Shown here piece by piece: positions 48,949 to 60,837 of a stretch of DNA of 64,000 nucleotides. The position numbers and the translations under genes were made by a program. Source of the DNA: Hyparrhenia diplandra (lineage: Eukaryota > Streptophyta > Magnoliopsida > Poales > Poaceae); NCBI GenBank assembly GCA_015847255.1, contig JADLZK010005775.1:1-64000 (forward strand), in the 5' to 3' direction. The notes below the pieces were generated by a model that made no database searches, had not been told where the DNA came from, and worked only from the letters and a program-made list of their open reading frames with translations. How positions within the stretch are numbered: the stretch's first letter is position 1; the number at the start of each line of letters is the position of its first letter.

Positions 48949-50350
48949 ATCGGGGGACAAAAATAATCGGCCCATAGGAAAAGTAGGCCCATGAAGGATG
49001 GCATGGCCTCAAGGCCCAAGAAGAAGGACTGGATGGGAAGACGAGGCGAGTTGACGACCTAAGACGTGTTTTGGGCCAAGGTGACACCCCAGAGAATGAA
49101 GGCCAGCCCCAAGTCCCAGATTCGCTAAGAAGGACTTAATGTACGGGAGACTCTATTGGGCCCCCCCTTTAAAAGCCCAAGGCGGCCCATCTCAAACACC
49201 GATTTGGCAAGGACCAACTTACTAAATCACCTTGCCTAGGCCGGGAGGGCCCTGCGGTGAAGCCTCCGAAATAGTAAGAATAAGGACCAACGTAATCGCC
49301 AAGATAGAAAGAGATTTGGGAAAGACAATTTCCCCGATAGGCTTATCGGGCTCATCCATATATGGGCCAAAATCTGCTGCGTATTTCACGACGCCACCCC
49401 CGCAATAGCCCGCTTCTATCACAACTTACCCGACCCGAGGGGAGCCTCGGGGACTAAGTTACGATCTCGCCTTTAGGACAGGTCCGCGGTAATCAGGCCT
49501 CGGGAGATCCATGGCCCTCGGGCGAGAGACTTCTCCCCGGGGGGCAGGGGACCCCGCCACGGCTCTCCCCCTCCCCAGAAACACCACCTCGGGGCGCCTT
49601 GGGAAGCCAAACCCGATAGTGGGACTTATTAAATACACCTGCTTCATTGGGGACAGAGGATAGGCAATCGGACCCGATTCACTAGACCCGTTGTCTCCTC
49701 CATCCCCGTTGATGGGACATAAGGGAACAGGTTATTACATGTCACCCCGACAGGGAAACAGGCGCTTGTTCATTTGCTTGGGACACGAGTCCAAGGACCC
49801 TGACGTCGATACCACGTGGGGGCCAATGGAGTGGCCGTGTGAAGGGATCAAAGGGTCACCATTTGGCCCTCGGGAGGCCATCCCCCGGCAACGGACACGC
49901 AACACGGGAGACTCCAAGACACGCGTCCATGCCGGGCACTCCCTTGGGGAACCCGAGGTCGGGTTCGGGCATGGTATGCCAACCTCGGATAGTAGACACC
50001 GTTGCATTTGTACATGACACGTATTGTATACATTATCTCTCCTTTACACTATAAAAGGGAGAGTAATACCAAAGATAGAACGGATCCCCTCCGCTAGGTT
50101 TTCACACTTAGCCAACTCATCCCGGATTGAAGTCCTTCTTTATTCCCCGCATCACCTTGTAATCTCTTTAGTTCTTGTACACAATTGGTGCGAAAGCAAT
50201 ACGAAAGGGACCCTCGCTGGACGTAGGGCCCCATGCTTCGAACCGGGATAAACCCCTCGCCTTCCAAGCTCGCGACACGCCATCGGCGGGGGGCGCACAG
50301 CCTATATATTATTGCCGGTACTTGAGATACCCCGGTTCGAAACACCGACA
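48949..50350 (+). repeat. Right LTR of the 11 kb element
   Basis: Begins with CGGGGGACAAAAATAAT and ends GAAACACCGACA. The promoter box reads CTATAAAAGGGAG near 50050. Compared with the left LTR it lacks several short GC stretches. Confidence 0.85.
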
Positions 50351-50700
50351 GTGTCGCTCGCCAAGGTTGCACCATGGAGCTCGTGTCGGGCTCTCGCGTG
50401 CGGAGCGTAAAGAAAAGGAGAGAGAATATTTGGGTAGCCACCCTTGGCACGACAAGAATAGGTAGAGCGGGGGACTTTTGGGTAGCTAATAAATCTATTG
50501 GGTTAAGTAGGTAGCCCGCAAAACCTCGATTTTCCCCTCTACTAACTAGATTGAAGATATGTAGCCTATTTAGGTAGCCTCGGTGGTGATGCTCTAATAA
50601 AATCTGCTCAAAAATCATAACATAATCTATTTTTTAACAATAACATTTTATAACATTTCTAGTAAGTTGATGTCGCAAATATTATTGTTACTGAATAATT

Positions 50701-51269
50701 TTAAGAGCATCTCTACGAGTTTTGTAAAAAACAACTCTCCATTTTGAGTTTTTAGCAAAATAAAAATCCCCTGCAATAGTTTGGTTAAAAAAACTTAACA
50801 TGTACCAAATATCCTCTCCAACGCATAGGTTTCCACAATCAAAGGACTCCATATCCGCTCCTTATCCAATGTTATTTTTCTGGTGAATTAATTGGACGCA
50901 TGAGTAATTTAAGAAAATAAAATGTTCAGGTAAGAAAATGGTAAAAAGACAAGGACAACATGGAATTTTTAGGGTTTTCAATGCAAAATTGGGTGAAAAG
51001 CATCTAGCTGGTTAAAGCACTGGTAGCACACCCAGCAGATCACGGGGCTCAACTCTCGTGGAAGTGAATTTAAATAGGTTTGTATCATTAATTTTTTAAA
51101 AAAAATAGGTTGGGTTTCCTTTGCTGACTTGAACAAAAAATGCAAAATAGGTTAAAAAGTTAATATAGAAAAATATTAGGGAGGTGAGTAAATTGAGGTT
51201 GCTACTTATTTTGTTGACTCGCTGGGTTTATTGGGTTAGCAAATTAATTATAAGAGGAGTTGCTCTTAA
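50701..51269. mobile_element. Small DNA transposon with TTAAGAGCA ends
   Basis: The left end TTAAGAGCATCTC and the reverse complement of the right end TTAAGAGCAACTC match at 12 of 13 bases. 569 bp, AT-rich. It encloses a tRNA-like segment. No unambiguous target duplication. Confidence 0.6.
50998..51100 (+). mobile_element. SINE-like, tRNA-related segment
   Basis: TAGCTGGTTAAAGCACTGG (51005-51023) resembles a pol III A box, and GGCTCAACTCT (51046-51056) a weak B box at the usual spacing; a TTTTTTAAAAAAAA stretch follows near 51093. This is the layout of a plant SINE head. It does not fold into a good tRNA cloverleaf by eye. Confidence 0.4.
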
Positions 51270-51516
51270 CATCACCTGGAGTTTCAGCTTAATAAGATTC
51301 AAGAATATTGTTTCCTCATTTCAAGTGGTTACAAAAATTCCCATGCCAACATAGTTAATACATCCAAACATTAGAATCTTCTTTCAATAATTAGCTGAAA
51401 GAAGCTTAGTACTAGAATCGGTATGCCGGTTATTTTAGCCTCTCTTAAATTTCTTTTCCAGGCTCAAATAGACCTGATGAATGAAAAGAAAAATATATGT
51501 AGTGTACGGGTCGCGT

Positions 51517-52917
51517 CTAGTGGTGCCGCCCTGCTGGAACTCTCAAACCGCTCTTCTCCCAAACACAATAGTTATTGCCATGCGCGACGACGTGGAAGTC
51601 TGAGGGGATCAGGTTCCCGACGTCGTACCGTGACCCGATCTTCACTAAAACCTTGTCGTCGATCTTGGCGACGTAGAGATCGCCGTCAGCCGCAAGGATG
51701 TTGAGCTTGCTCCCTGGGTGGATCCGTTCCTTGACCTCACTGCAGACAGCGCGCTGATCTCCTGTTTCAGGTTCCAATCGAAAACGTGGTCGTAGAACTG
51801 AATTACAGATGTAAGAGCAATGTCAGTTGCCGGAGCTCATGAAGGTGAATTCTGAATTGGTGATGGGTTTTTATTGGGGACTTACGATGCATGGAGTTCC
51901 TGGGTGAGTGAGGATATAGGCATAGCCCTGCATGACCTTGTCGGAGGGAATGGCCACGAGTTCTGCGTGGAGCCGGTGTCGTGGTTGTCGACGAACGTGA
52001 CGGCCTTCTCTGGCAGCCATCCGATCATCCCGGGCGCCTTGCCGTTGCCGTCCTTCATCCGCCACAGCTCGCCTTGGACGGCCGCCTGTAGCACGCCCTT
52101 GGTCGTAAAGTCGAACGCGGCGGCGGGTCCACCCACCGTCTGCGCCCAGTTCACCAGCTCCTGCCTGTCGGCGTCCTGGTTGCTGGACGGCTCGCCGTTG
52201 CCGTCGTAGTGCAGGGAGCTCCATATCTCGGCGACGACGAAGGTCGGAGCGGTGTTATCAACATACACCTTAGCGACAGCGGCGGAGTAGCCCTTTGGCG
52301 AAGTCGAGGCGCCAGCCGTCGAATCCGAGGTCGGACTTGAGCCAGTTGAGCCAGCCAGAGAGCTCCTCCTGCACGCGCGTGTTGAGGTGGTCGATGTCCG
52401 GCGCGGCGCCGAAGTCGGCGCCCGTGTCGCGGTGGCCACGCCCGTTGGAGTACTGCGTGTCGTCGCTGCAGATCATGTCGGGGCCCCAGTCCAGGCGGTT
52501 GTCGGGCGTGCCGCCCTCGAAGATGCAGTAGATGCCCCGACTGTCCTTGTAGTCGGCGCAGCGGTGGTTGACCACGATGTCAGCGACGCACTGGATGCCC
52601 CTGGCGTGGAACGCCGCGATGAGCGACTTGAGCTCCGCGTGGGTGCCGTACTTGGACGCGTCCAGGTCGTAGAGGCGGCCGGGCATGTAACCCTGCGGTG
52701 CCACCGAGTGCGACGGCGGCGGGAGCCAGACGTGCGTGGCTCCCGTGGCGGCGATGTCGTCCACCCGCCCACGGAGGTAGTTGTACCACCCACCTTGCTT
52801 CTTCCATGACTCCCAGTTGAAGCCCTGGAAGAGGACCTGGGATTGGGCCAGCTGGGAACCCAAGCAGAGGAGCACCAACACTAGGAGGCTGCACATGGCA
52901 GCCGAGTGCTTCGCCAT
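51517..52917 (-). CDS. Secreted cereal alpha-amylase (GH13), AMY3-like
   Basis: Hydrolyses internal alpha-1,4 bonds of starch; secreted in germinating or sugar-starved tissue. Exon 1 is 51886-52917 and exon 2 51517-51797, with an 88-bp GT-AG intron at GTPCI|FYDH. Residues 1-26 (MAKHSAAMCSLLVLVLLCLG...) are a signal peptide, and the mature protein starts QVLFQGFNWESW. GH13 regions are complete: ADIVVNH, DGWRLDFAKG (nucleophile Asp), FVVAEIW (acid/base Glu) and FVDNHDTGST (transition-state Asp). The C-terminal beta domain ends CVWEKSGLRVPAGRHH. Length about 435 residues fits plant AMY enzymes. One extra base near 52291-52297 (after FAKG) and one missing base near 51720-51727 break the frame. 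The C-terminal WEKSGLRVPAGRH is what I remember of the rice RAmy3 group, so the subfamily is an inference. Likely functional if the indels are errors. Confidence 0.95.
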
Positions 52918-52990
52918 CTCTGCCTGGTATGCTAAAATGAAAGGGAGGCTTGTACTTGGCTGTGTGGAGCACCATGCCTGTGCAAGGGAA

Positions 52991-52996
52991 TTTATA
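52991..52996 (-). promoter_or_regulatory. TATA box of the alpha-amylase gene
   Basis: Minus strand reads CTATAAATTCCC, about 75 bp upstream of the ATG at 52917, with a short leader as in cereal amylase genes. Confidence 0.7.
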
Positions 52997-53019
52997 GGTT
53001 GCATTGCATGCGACCCGGT

Positions 53020-53161
53020 GGCCGTTTGGCGCCGGCGGATCGGATCGTTGTAACGGACTACGACAACGGATAAGCTCGGTTGCTTCAAACGAGAGCGACG
53101 ACATACGGATGATGCACAGATTGTAATGCTGTCGTGGCACATTAAAGAGGGGATAAAAAGG
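53020..53161 (-). promoter_or_regulatory. Amylase promoter boxes: GC-rich box, TATCC-type elements, pyrimidine box
   Basis: On the minus strand upstream of the TATA box are GCCGGCGCCAAACGG (GC-box-like), TTATCCGTTG at about 53063-53072 (one base off the TATCCA element), and CCTTTTTATCCCC ending at 53161 (a pyrimidine box fused to a TATCC motif). This set resembles the sugar/GA response region of cereal amylase promoters. No exact GARE TAACAAA was found. Confidence 0.45.
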
Positions 53162-53199
53162 TGAGCCAAGTATGAGTCGTGTATATACACATATACTCG

Positions 53200-55497
53200 T
53201 TGCATCTATACAGTGCATGTATGGGGTTGGTTGCGTTTGTATTGCAGGGACGCGGCGAACGAGCATGGGTGATCCGTTAAGGCCACGCCTTTAGGTTGGG
53301 TAACACATCTTTGAATGAGATAGCGACAACAAGGGAAGCCTGTCGTCGCTTGTGAAACTCGCGTTGATCGGTCGGGATAGGGGATGGCTTCCATGATGGG
53401 GGCTCTCGAGTTTGTGGCAATGGAGTTTCAGCCGCAGGCGGAGAGACGCGATGTGGCGGCGACGAAGCTGCAACCATCAAATGCAGAAGTTGAAAAAAAA
53501 CAATGTATGGTCCGGCGTCCCTCTCCTTCCCGATGAACCGTCCGCCGTCCCTTCCCTCCCCGTCCCCGGTGAACCGCCCCTACTCTTCACCGACGAGAGT
53601 GGCCGCCTCCCCACCAGGTCTGAAGCGCGGCGAGGCTTCCCTGCGACAGGTTGATGAGGGAAAGCTCGGGGGGTTGGGTACGAGAGGCTGGGGCGTCTGC
53701 TGTATGCTTCACTCGTACAACATGTGAGAGGTCCCTTTGTTTTCGGCCCAGGGAGATGTCACAGTTCGACAGCTCGACACTCTTTGGGCGGGCTGTCGAT
53801 GCTCTAAATCTCGCGAGCTTGGGCTCAAAGCTTGACCTTGTCTCATCTAGAATTAGTATAATTTGATGAGACGGTCTTGTAACAAGCCTTGATCGGCTCT
53901 GACAGCCCAACTCGTAATCAGGCCCATAGACGGCAATAATAAGGCTGAGTGGGCTGAGCTCCGTACTCGGGCCGTCCGATGGCAATTCCCTTTGGGTAGG
54001 CTCGATGCGAAGAAGCTTGGCTGGCTATCATTGCCTTCGCTTACGCACGAGCAGTGGCCTGCATGTGTATGAACATCCCATCTGAAATCGAGATGAATGT
54101 GTTCCGGACCACATGACACATCCGAATGCCCTGCAGCATTTTTCCTGGTACACATGCATTCAACTACCTACATGGCTGCAAAGACAGATGGCGAGCAAAC
54201 CGTCAAGTGCGCCGGCGAGTTTCTCTTCTCTACTGATGCGTCGTCGTCCTTGGCTAGCTGGCCTTGGATCCAAGTGCACGCAGCGCCGGCCCCCCCGTCC
54301 CTCTCGTCGTCCTCCGCGACCCCCACAGACCACCCGCAGCGCGAGGCCAATCGCCGAACTGCACTCACGGCCAGAAGGACCCTTGTGCCGTTGTGCGCGC
54401 AGATCTGCCAGTGCGACGTGGGACGGGGGGGGGGGGAATGTGGCTGAAAAGGGAAGCCGAACCGCCGGCTCCGGCGCCACGCGTCCGACGTGTCGAGGGA
54501 CGGGCAGGGACACTGTGCGCATGTACGGCGCCCGGTCAGCCTGAGCTGGACTCCAATTAACGGCCTTGTCGTGAGACGGTGAGGTGGACGGGTGGTGTGG
54601 TGTGCCAACTCACTCGATCGACAGCGTGGGACTACGACATGAGCTTGTACTACCGGCCGCGCATGGCGCGCCCGGGCGCCGAGGCTCTCATCGGAGCTCT
54701 CCTTGCACACATCGGTGGAGACAGCGTCGTCTACTCGATCATTGCCGCGGGCAGCGGCGGCGGACGACGTCCAGACGTAGGTTTTCGAGCGACGCTGGTG
54801 GCGGAGTGCAGAGTGCTTGGACAAGTGCGTAGCTGATGAGTGCCGACGGCCTCCCGTGCGCGCCGGGGCTCCTCGTCGTCCGCCGCTTCTTCTACGTACG
54901 ACGCCGATCGTGGCTGGTGCATCAAACGGGGAGCATCTTCGTCGGTCTCCACAATCCACGCGGACCTAGTGTCCTTTTGCTGATCAGCTTATTGTGGCCT
55001 TGTGAGTGAGTAGGTACCCATGACGGCCAACGCATCGGCATAGGCGTCCTTGTCAACGATGCAATGGCCACGACCCCATGGTAATTAAGGATACGAAATC
55101 GTCTATTGATACGATCATTGAATATAAGACAAGTTCATTTCTATATTTACTCATCATAATATAATTGAAATCATATTGCGAGTTTCGACGTAACAATATC
55201 ATTATTTAATTTAATAATGATGTGATACTATGAACTTGAACAATTATCATAATTTTGTATGTGCTTTATAATAGATGGAGTGCAAATACATGATCTTGGA
55301 GTCGAAATTCATCGAAGCCCAGTATTCCAATGAAAAGGCCATACCTCTTCTATCCGAAATGTGATTAATTAAGACCCATAATTACTTAACGGATCGAAAG
55401 CTTGTTTGATAAGCTTACAAAAATGGTTCTGGTCCCACCATAATACCACGTCAGTCAGGTGTCCAAATTAAATCATCACGTCATGTTCCAGTTGTCT
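53200..55497. other. Intergenic, GC-rich in part, no gene recognised
   Basis: Open frames of up to about 260 codons on the minus strand near 54168-54959 have no recognisable domain and are rich in Arg/Ser/Ala, as expected from composition. A G12 run lies at 54425-54436. The 53731-53795 stretch resembles 38828-38890. Confidence 0.4.
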
Positions 55498-55502
55498 CTA
55501 CG

Positions 55503-57883
55503 TGCGAACACATGGTTGATTTAGGTCACGTGTGTTTAGTTTTGTGATTGAGTGATTGTCAGCGGTCAACATTTTAATTCTATTTTCTTTTATTCTTTAT
55601 GCTTCGGCTATGTTCACCGGCACACATGGGTGTGTCGAAGACGATATCTCTTGGTTCGTGTTGTGCGGGTGTGGAGCTCGGAGATGGTAGCCGACGGCGA
55701 GGTGAACGAGCCAAGGAGGACGTGCGGGCCCGACGGACCGCTGGAGGTGAAGGACGGGCGTGAGGATTGGACCGAGGGACCGGATCGCCGGGTGGCTAGC
55801 CATGGTGGCTGACATCCGGGACATCGACGAATGCAAGAGGGCGTGGCGGGACCGTGTCGATCGGGTCAAGACGGCGGCGGCGCGGCGGAGGGGGGAGCTC
55901 GGATGACTTGGCGACTTCGGGCGGTCAAGGCGGCGATGACACGGTCGAGGAGGTTTGGTGGTTTGTCCTCAAAACCATCGGCAAGAGGTTTCATGGTTTG
56001 GGCCTCAAAACCACAGGTGCGGGTTTGGTGGTTTGGGCCTCAAACCATCGGCGGGTTTCACGGGTTTGGGCCTCAAAACCCCGGGCGTTCGGTGGGCGGA
56101 AGGACGCGCGTGGCGGCATCACGGGGAGATTGTGTGGAGCAAGGCCGGATGAGATGAGGCGCGGCGGTCGCCGGATCAAATTATTCCAAGTCGGACTAAA
56201 TTAGCCTTTAGGGTTGCGAGTTCGGCTCATATGTATCTAGGGGTAGTTTGGGAAAGAGGATTTCAGGTATATGTGGAGGATGACTCCCTCCTCCCCTTTT
56301 GCCTCTCTCATTTTCGGTTTTATTTTCCTCCATTTTAGGGTTCTTGTTTAGAGGTCCAAAGAACAAATTTGTGGATATTTTTGTGTTGTGATTTTCGTTC
56401 GTAGGAAGAGTGGCCCTTAGTCCACTCATGCCCTCCTCGAGATTTGTCACTTTGATTTGTGATTTTCATTGCTCTGCCAACTGAGTTTTCTTCCTTTTTT
56501 CGCCGTGGCTGTGATCTGTGTTTCCTTGAGTTCGGATTGATTCCAAGCAACGATTCTTGGTAGTTTAGTTCGTAGCTGGGTCAATTTAATCTGGGAGAAA
56601 TTTGAGAACGAATCCTGCAGTTTTGATCCGGTTTTGATTGGATCTCTGAAGCTAGCGTTTTTCTGTTCGTCGCTGTTCCTGGTTCGTGGAAGTTAGAGGG
56701 TGTGCTGCAGTTTGTTCCCCTTCGTCCTGGCGTCGAGTGCCCAGCACCGGCAGATGCTTGCCCGTCGTGCAGGTAGTAGCTGAAATCGTCAGTGCCCTCT
56801 ATCGATCTTGTGCAGCAGTGCGTTTCTTTGAGCCTGAACTTTTTTGGTCAGTCATCGATTTTACCAGGAAGGCAAAATTGCTTTGTTCGATTTTCTCTCA
56901 GTGGTGAGTGCTCTCTAAAGCTGTGCTCGTGCGTCAGTTTCGGATGCCGTGCTTTCTTTGTCGAGCATGCTGCAGCACCAACCAGCGCTTGCAATCCAGC
57001 ACCAGGTGCTTCAAGTAAATGGTGGTAAGTAGGTAAGCAATTCATCCCCAGCTTGTTCATTTTTGTGTCAAGCAGAGCAGCCGAGCAAATTCCAGCAAGC
57101 AACAGGTAGCAGCAGCTTCGTCACTTTTCATGTGCTAATATTTCGGCCTTGTCACCATCAAGCAATAGTGAATCATTTATTCCAATTTGTTTAGCAGCTT
57201 GTATTTTGCCTTGAGCCTGACTATGCTTCTTTGAAAGAAAATTGTAGGAATGTATTTCAATTGGTAAATCCATTTTCTTGTCTCCGTGAGTTGTCTTTCC
57301 AAGCAACAGTAGCCTTGTTTACGTGCCTAGCTTGAGCAGTTCATGCATGAATGATTTTCGGTTGGCAAGATTTGATTTGAGGTCTGATCTGCAGCAGCAG
57401 TAGGAGTAGCACTGCAGTTCATGCTTGCAGCGTGTGAACAATTTCCTGGCTTTCCTGTTCGGTGATAGTAGCACCACAAGTGCAGCACCTTGTCTTCTCA
57501 GTGTTTTTAGATCAGCACGTTTAGCATCTCAGCTTGTTCAGTATCTATCTTGCATGCTCAGTTTTTTTGCAGGACAAGCACAGATGGTCATCGAGTGAAG
57601 GCTTTCTTTGCCTCTCGCTATCCGAGAGCCGTGTAACTCTTGTGTTTATTGTTTTATCCGCAGATTGTCCGTTCGAGCTCGATTCGATCTCTATTTGTTT
57701 CGTTGACGCGCGTTGTGCCTAACTCTTCGAGTTTGATATCTTGCTACCGGTTAGCACGTGTATCACTTGTTTTCTTTGTGAGTTCGTTTTTTTGAGGTTG
57801 GGGGTTGAGCCGATGACCCAAAATTGAAAAGGAAAATTGAGGCTCCCATTCACCCCCCCTCTGGTCGCCGTTTCGGTCCTTCA
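55503..57883. mobile_element. Probable third solo LTR (about 2.38 kb), TSD CTACG
   Basis: The end CATTCACCCCCCCTCTGGTCG...GGTCCTTCA matches the ending style of the 29.06 kb solo LTR. A host CTACG follows at 57884-57888, and CTACG directly precedes TGCGAACAC at 55498-55502; the next bases (GTTTAGTTTTGTGATTGAG) also suit a copia LTR start. The terminal inverted repeat is limited to TG/CA, so the left edge is less certain than the right. Confidence 0.5.
55950..56095 (+). repeat. Tandem repeat of GGTTTGGGCCTCAAAACC units
   Basis: Four imperfect copies of a 35-47 bp unit whose core, GGTTTG(G/T)GCCTCAAAACCA, is itself nearly palindromic (GGTTT...AAACC). Lies within the probable solo LTR. Confidence 0.75.
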
Positions 57884-57888
57884 CTACG

Positions 57889-60342
57889 CAACCTGGTGTA
57901 TTTGGAATAGAATGCTTATATCATTAACGACAAAGTACCATCAATTTGCACCTCAAAACAGCTCTTCATAAACAGAAGTTAAGCTTCATTTTGCCATGTG
58001 AAAGTAAGTAATCATGAATTATTTAGGCCCTTTCTAGTTGCTAGCTTCTTTTATAGTTCTGTTCATAAGTAAGTTTGCTTGTGGTTAGCTTTTGGCTAGC
58101 TCGGCTGTAATATGGTTGTGAAAATGGTTTCTTGTGCTTTTTAACTAAATTGTTGGGGACCTCTGCTCTATAGTTTTTCTTAAAAACATATTTTGATGAT
58201 GGAACTAATGTCACCGATCGATCTTTGTCCTTCTTATGGCAACAATCATCAAATATGTAGTTATGTACTCATCTCTCTTCTAATTTGTTCTACTCGTGCG
58301 TCATGCCAATGCCTACCTCGCTCCTCACCATCAGCCACCCTATCCTATCTATAAGACTGTAACACACATCCACTCTCCCCTCCTCCTCAAGCAACACATC
58401 CGCTCTCCCCTCCTCCTCAAGCAAGCATTCACCCTCGACCCCATGATCCTCCATGCAAGAACATTAGCATTATTAGGGCTGGTAAATCCAGGTTGTGAGC
58501 CACCGCACAACTAGTCGGTGGCATCGAAAGCATAGTGCATCTACAAGGGGAGGTTTGAGTGATTCTATTTCAAAACAAGCGAGCGAGGCAGAAGAGCAGC
58601 ATGGCGAGCCACCGTCGCTCTTGCTGCTCCTAGCGGCGTTCTTTTTCCCCGGGCGGTGAGTAGCGGTGATGGGTGGGAGGCGGAGCTCGAGCCGGACGAC
58701 GAAGCCGGCTACAGAACTTATATGGTCATTCTTGAGCGACCAAGAGTCGACATGGGTGCCGAAGCTCACAAAGCATGGCACAAGTCGTTCTTGCCGTCGC
58801 TGAACACATCCTCGGCTAGCTGCGATTGCGGCGATCGTGGTACACCATCCTCCATGGCTTCTCCCCGCGGTTGACGGATGAGGAGGAGGTGTGGATCTCT
58901 GTCAAGCCGGCCTTCCCGAATGTCATCGAGTACCAGCAGACTACGAGGACGCCGACATTCTTGAGGCTCCCCTACCGCATGGGGCGGTCGCCCTCGGATT
59001 GGAGTGAGTACCGGCTATGGCGGTGATGGGATGATAATTGGCATCATCAACACCATAGATCATCTCTTAGCAGGTCATCAACGTCCTAACCTCTAGCATT
59101 ACACAATCGATAACAAAAAATCGTTGTTAGGGGCGAATCTAAGATATTAGCTTAGAGTATGCATGTCAAAAAATTTCATGTCCAATCTGGTAATTCAATT
59201 TTAGAAATTTAGTAATAATTGTAAACTTAACAATATGATTTATTATATATACACTAAGTAACAACATAATTGCAACTCAGGTCTTATTCACTCAGAGAGG
59301 GTTCCACTCATGTCTTTGTCCCGAAGAGAGAATAGAGGTGTAGTATTCCTAGTGAACGAGGAGAGGTGCCCAATCAGCCCCTTGGGTTCTATTTATATAG
59401 GTGGGGAGTCACTCTTCTTTTCTCTCTCCCTTTAGTTCATAAATTTACAAGTAGATCTCTAAACCTATTTAGCATTGGGCTTTTTAAAAGGACGGGGTAA
59501 AGCGCGGCCGCCCTACCCCCAACATACAATATAAATATCTTAAAAGTCATACTGATAATTGAAATATCTACATAAAAAGAATACTAGAGACTTTATAATG
59601 CCAATTTTTTTTACTTTTATTCGACGTTTTGAATAGACATAAATGTCTTGATTTAACAATAAATAGCTACGAAAGTGGTTAGACCATAAATATACCGACA
59701 AACATGATAAGGTCATCTTCATCATCAACTTCAAATAGTTGCGAAAGTAGACAATAAATGTCTTGATTAAACACAATTTGTAATTTGTAATGTTAGCAAA
59801 TAACTATAAAAGTAGCCAATAATTTTCTATAAAAGGTGAAGAGCATAATATTATTAGATTTTAGTTATTTTACCTAATACTAAAGATAAATAGCGACTTC
59901 GGTGAGCCTCTGTGACTGCGTGGCCGTGCAAACTGTAGATGATTGATTGGCCAGGCGGTAGGGACCAGAGGCCATGGGGTGATAGGGGTCACCTTGCACC
60001 GATCCACGGGCATTAGTCGTGGGCATCAAGTGTGGTGCGTGTTTTCGAAGAACTCAGTCCCGCCTCGACGATAGACCGAGGTCTCTAAGAGGACAGCCTC
60101 GCTGCGTGTGCCGCGTCCTGGGCCTCGTGACTTTCGCTTTTTTGTGATGGATGGCGTGATCAATGATAACAATTTATTTTTTTTATTTTTATACAAAATA
60201 CATGTCTAGTAAATTATTATTATTCTTTTTATACCAAAATATATGTCTAGTAAGTATATTATATTGGTTGCTTGCCGGACAAAAAGGGTATGCCTAGGCG
60301 GACCCTGCATACCCTATGGCTCCGCCATTTGCCTCTGTTCCA
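57889..60342. other. Spacer with possible gene fragment, no intact gene
   Basis: 58370-58430 has two copies of CTCTCCCCTCCTCCTCAAGCAA. 58590-59030 is GC-rich, with frames such as DEEEVWISVKPAFPNVIEYQQ (near 58880-58945) that look like a captured gene fragment but match no family I can name. 59130-60330 is AT-rich and repeat-like. Confidence 0.35.
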
Positions 60343-60344
60343 TA

Positions 60345-60598
60345 CTCCCTCCGTATTGGTAAAGGATATCGTTTTGGAGAAGGTTTGGGTCAAACATTGG
60401 GAATATACATCAATAACTTTTAAGTTGTTGAGTTCATAAATGTGAAAGCTATATGAATAGATTTCTCTTAAAAAATACTTTAAAAGTATACATATATCAT
60501 ATTTCTATAAATGTTTTTATAATAACAAGAGGTCAAAGTTGTGTTTTGGAGACCGTGTCATTTGTCTTAAACGACTTTTTTTAGCAATACAGAGGGAG
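60345..60598. mobile_element. Stowaway-like (Tc1/mariner) MITE
   Basis: Ends CTCCCTCCGT and ACAGAGGGAG (9 of 10 inverted match), flanked by TA at 60343-60344 and 60599-60600. 254 bp, AT-rich. Confidence 0.85.
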
Positions 60599-60837
60599 TA
60601 TGCATCTTCCCATCTACATGCCCCACCCTATATGTGAGTGTAGCACTTTAGCCCCTACCTCATGTCTCTGAGCCACAATGCCCTTCCCCACTCGCCAATA
60701 GAGTTGGCCAACACAAATACGACATGAGGTACAAAGGTAGGTTTCTAAGCATGTGTATGTCACAAATTGATAGTGCTTGTGATCGATTTGTGATTTATAT
60801 CAATTTAGTAGTAAGCAATTTATATGCCAATTTGATT

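Larger units (their letters stand above)
39414..50350 (+). mobile_element. LTR retrotransposon, Ty3/gypsy-like, non-autonomous looking, TSD GTGTC
   Basis: Two long direct repeats of about 1.4 kb flank a 8.1 kb interior. The host flank GTGTC is at 39409-39413 and 50351-50355. The right LTR ends CCGACA; the left end pair has decayed. A TGGCGCGCGGTAGG motif follows the left LTR (primer-binding-site position) and a GGGGCTCGAGGG purine-rich tract precedes the right LTR, fixing plus orientation. No protease, reverse transcriptase, RNase H or integrase block was recognised in any frame. The interior carries an antisense Transposase_28-type gene. The LTRs differ by many indels, so insertion is not recent, or sequence errors inflate divergence. 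Confidence 0.8.
39018..50594. mobile_element. DNA transposon (about 630 bp) split by an 11 kb LTR retrotransposon
   Basis: The left end GAGCATCTACAAC...GCTACCTAAAT (39018-39044) pairs with the right end ATTTAGGTAGCC...GATGCTC (about 50568-50594). The two parts (39018-39408 and 50356-50594) add up to about 630 bp without the LTR element. GAGCATC ends with GCTACCTAAAT are seen in small grass DNA elements. Inverted match is roughly 20 of 27 bases. Confidence 0.55.

Noticed and set aside
50998..51100. Functional tRNA gene
   Set aside because: A- and B-box-like motifs are present, but no acceptor stem or anticodon arm pairs by eye.
54168..54959. 263-codon minus-strand frame after the amylase gene
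   Set aside because: Composition-driven, no domain, and contains a G12 run; not like the neighbouring genes.
59130..60335. Large DNA transposon with GGGGCGAATC...GGCTCCGCCA ends
   Set aside because: Similarity of the ends is weak and no target duplication was found.
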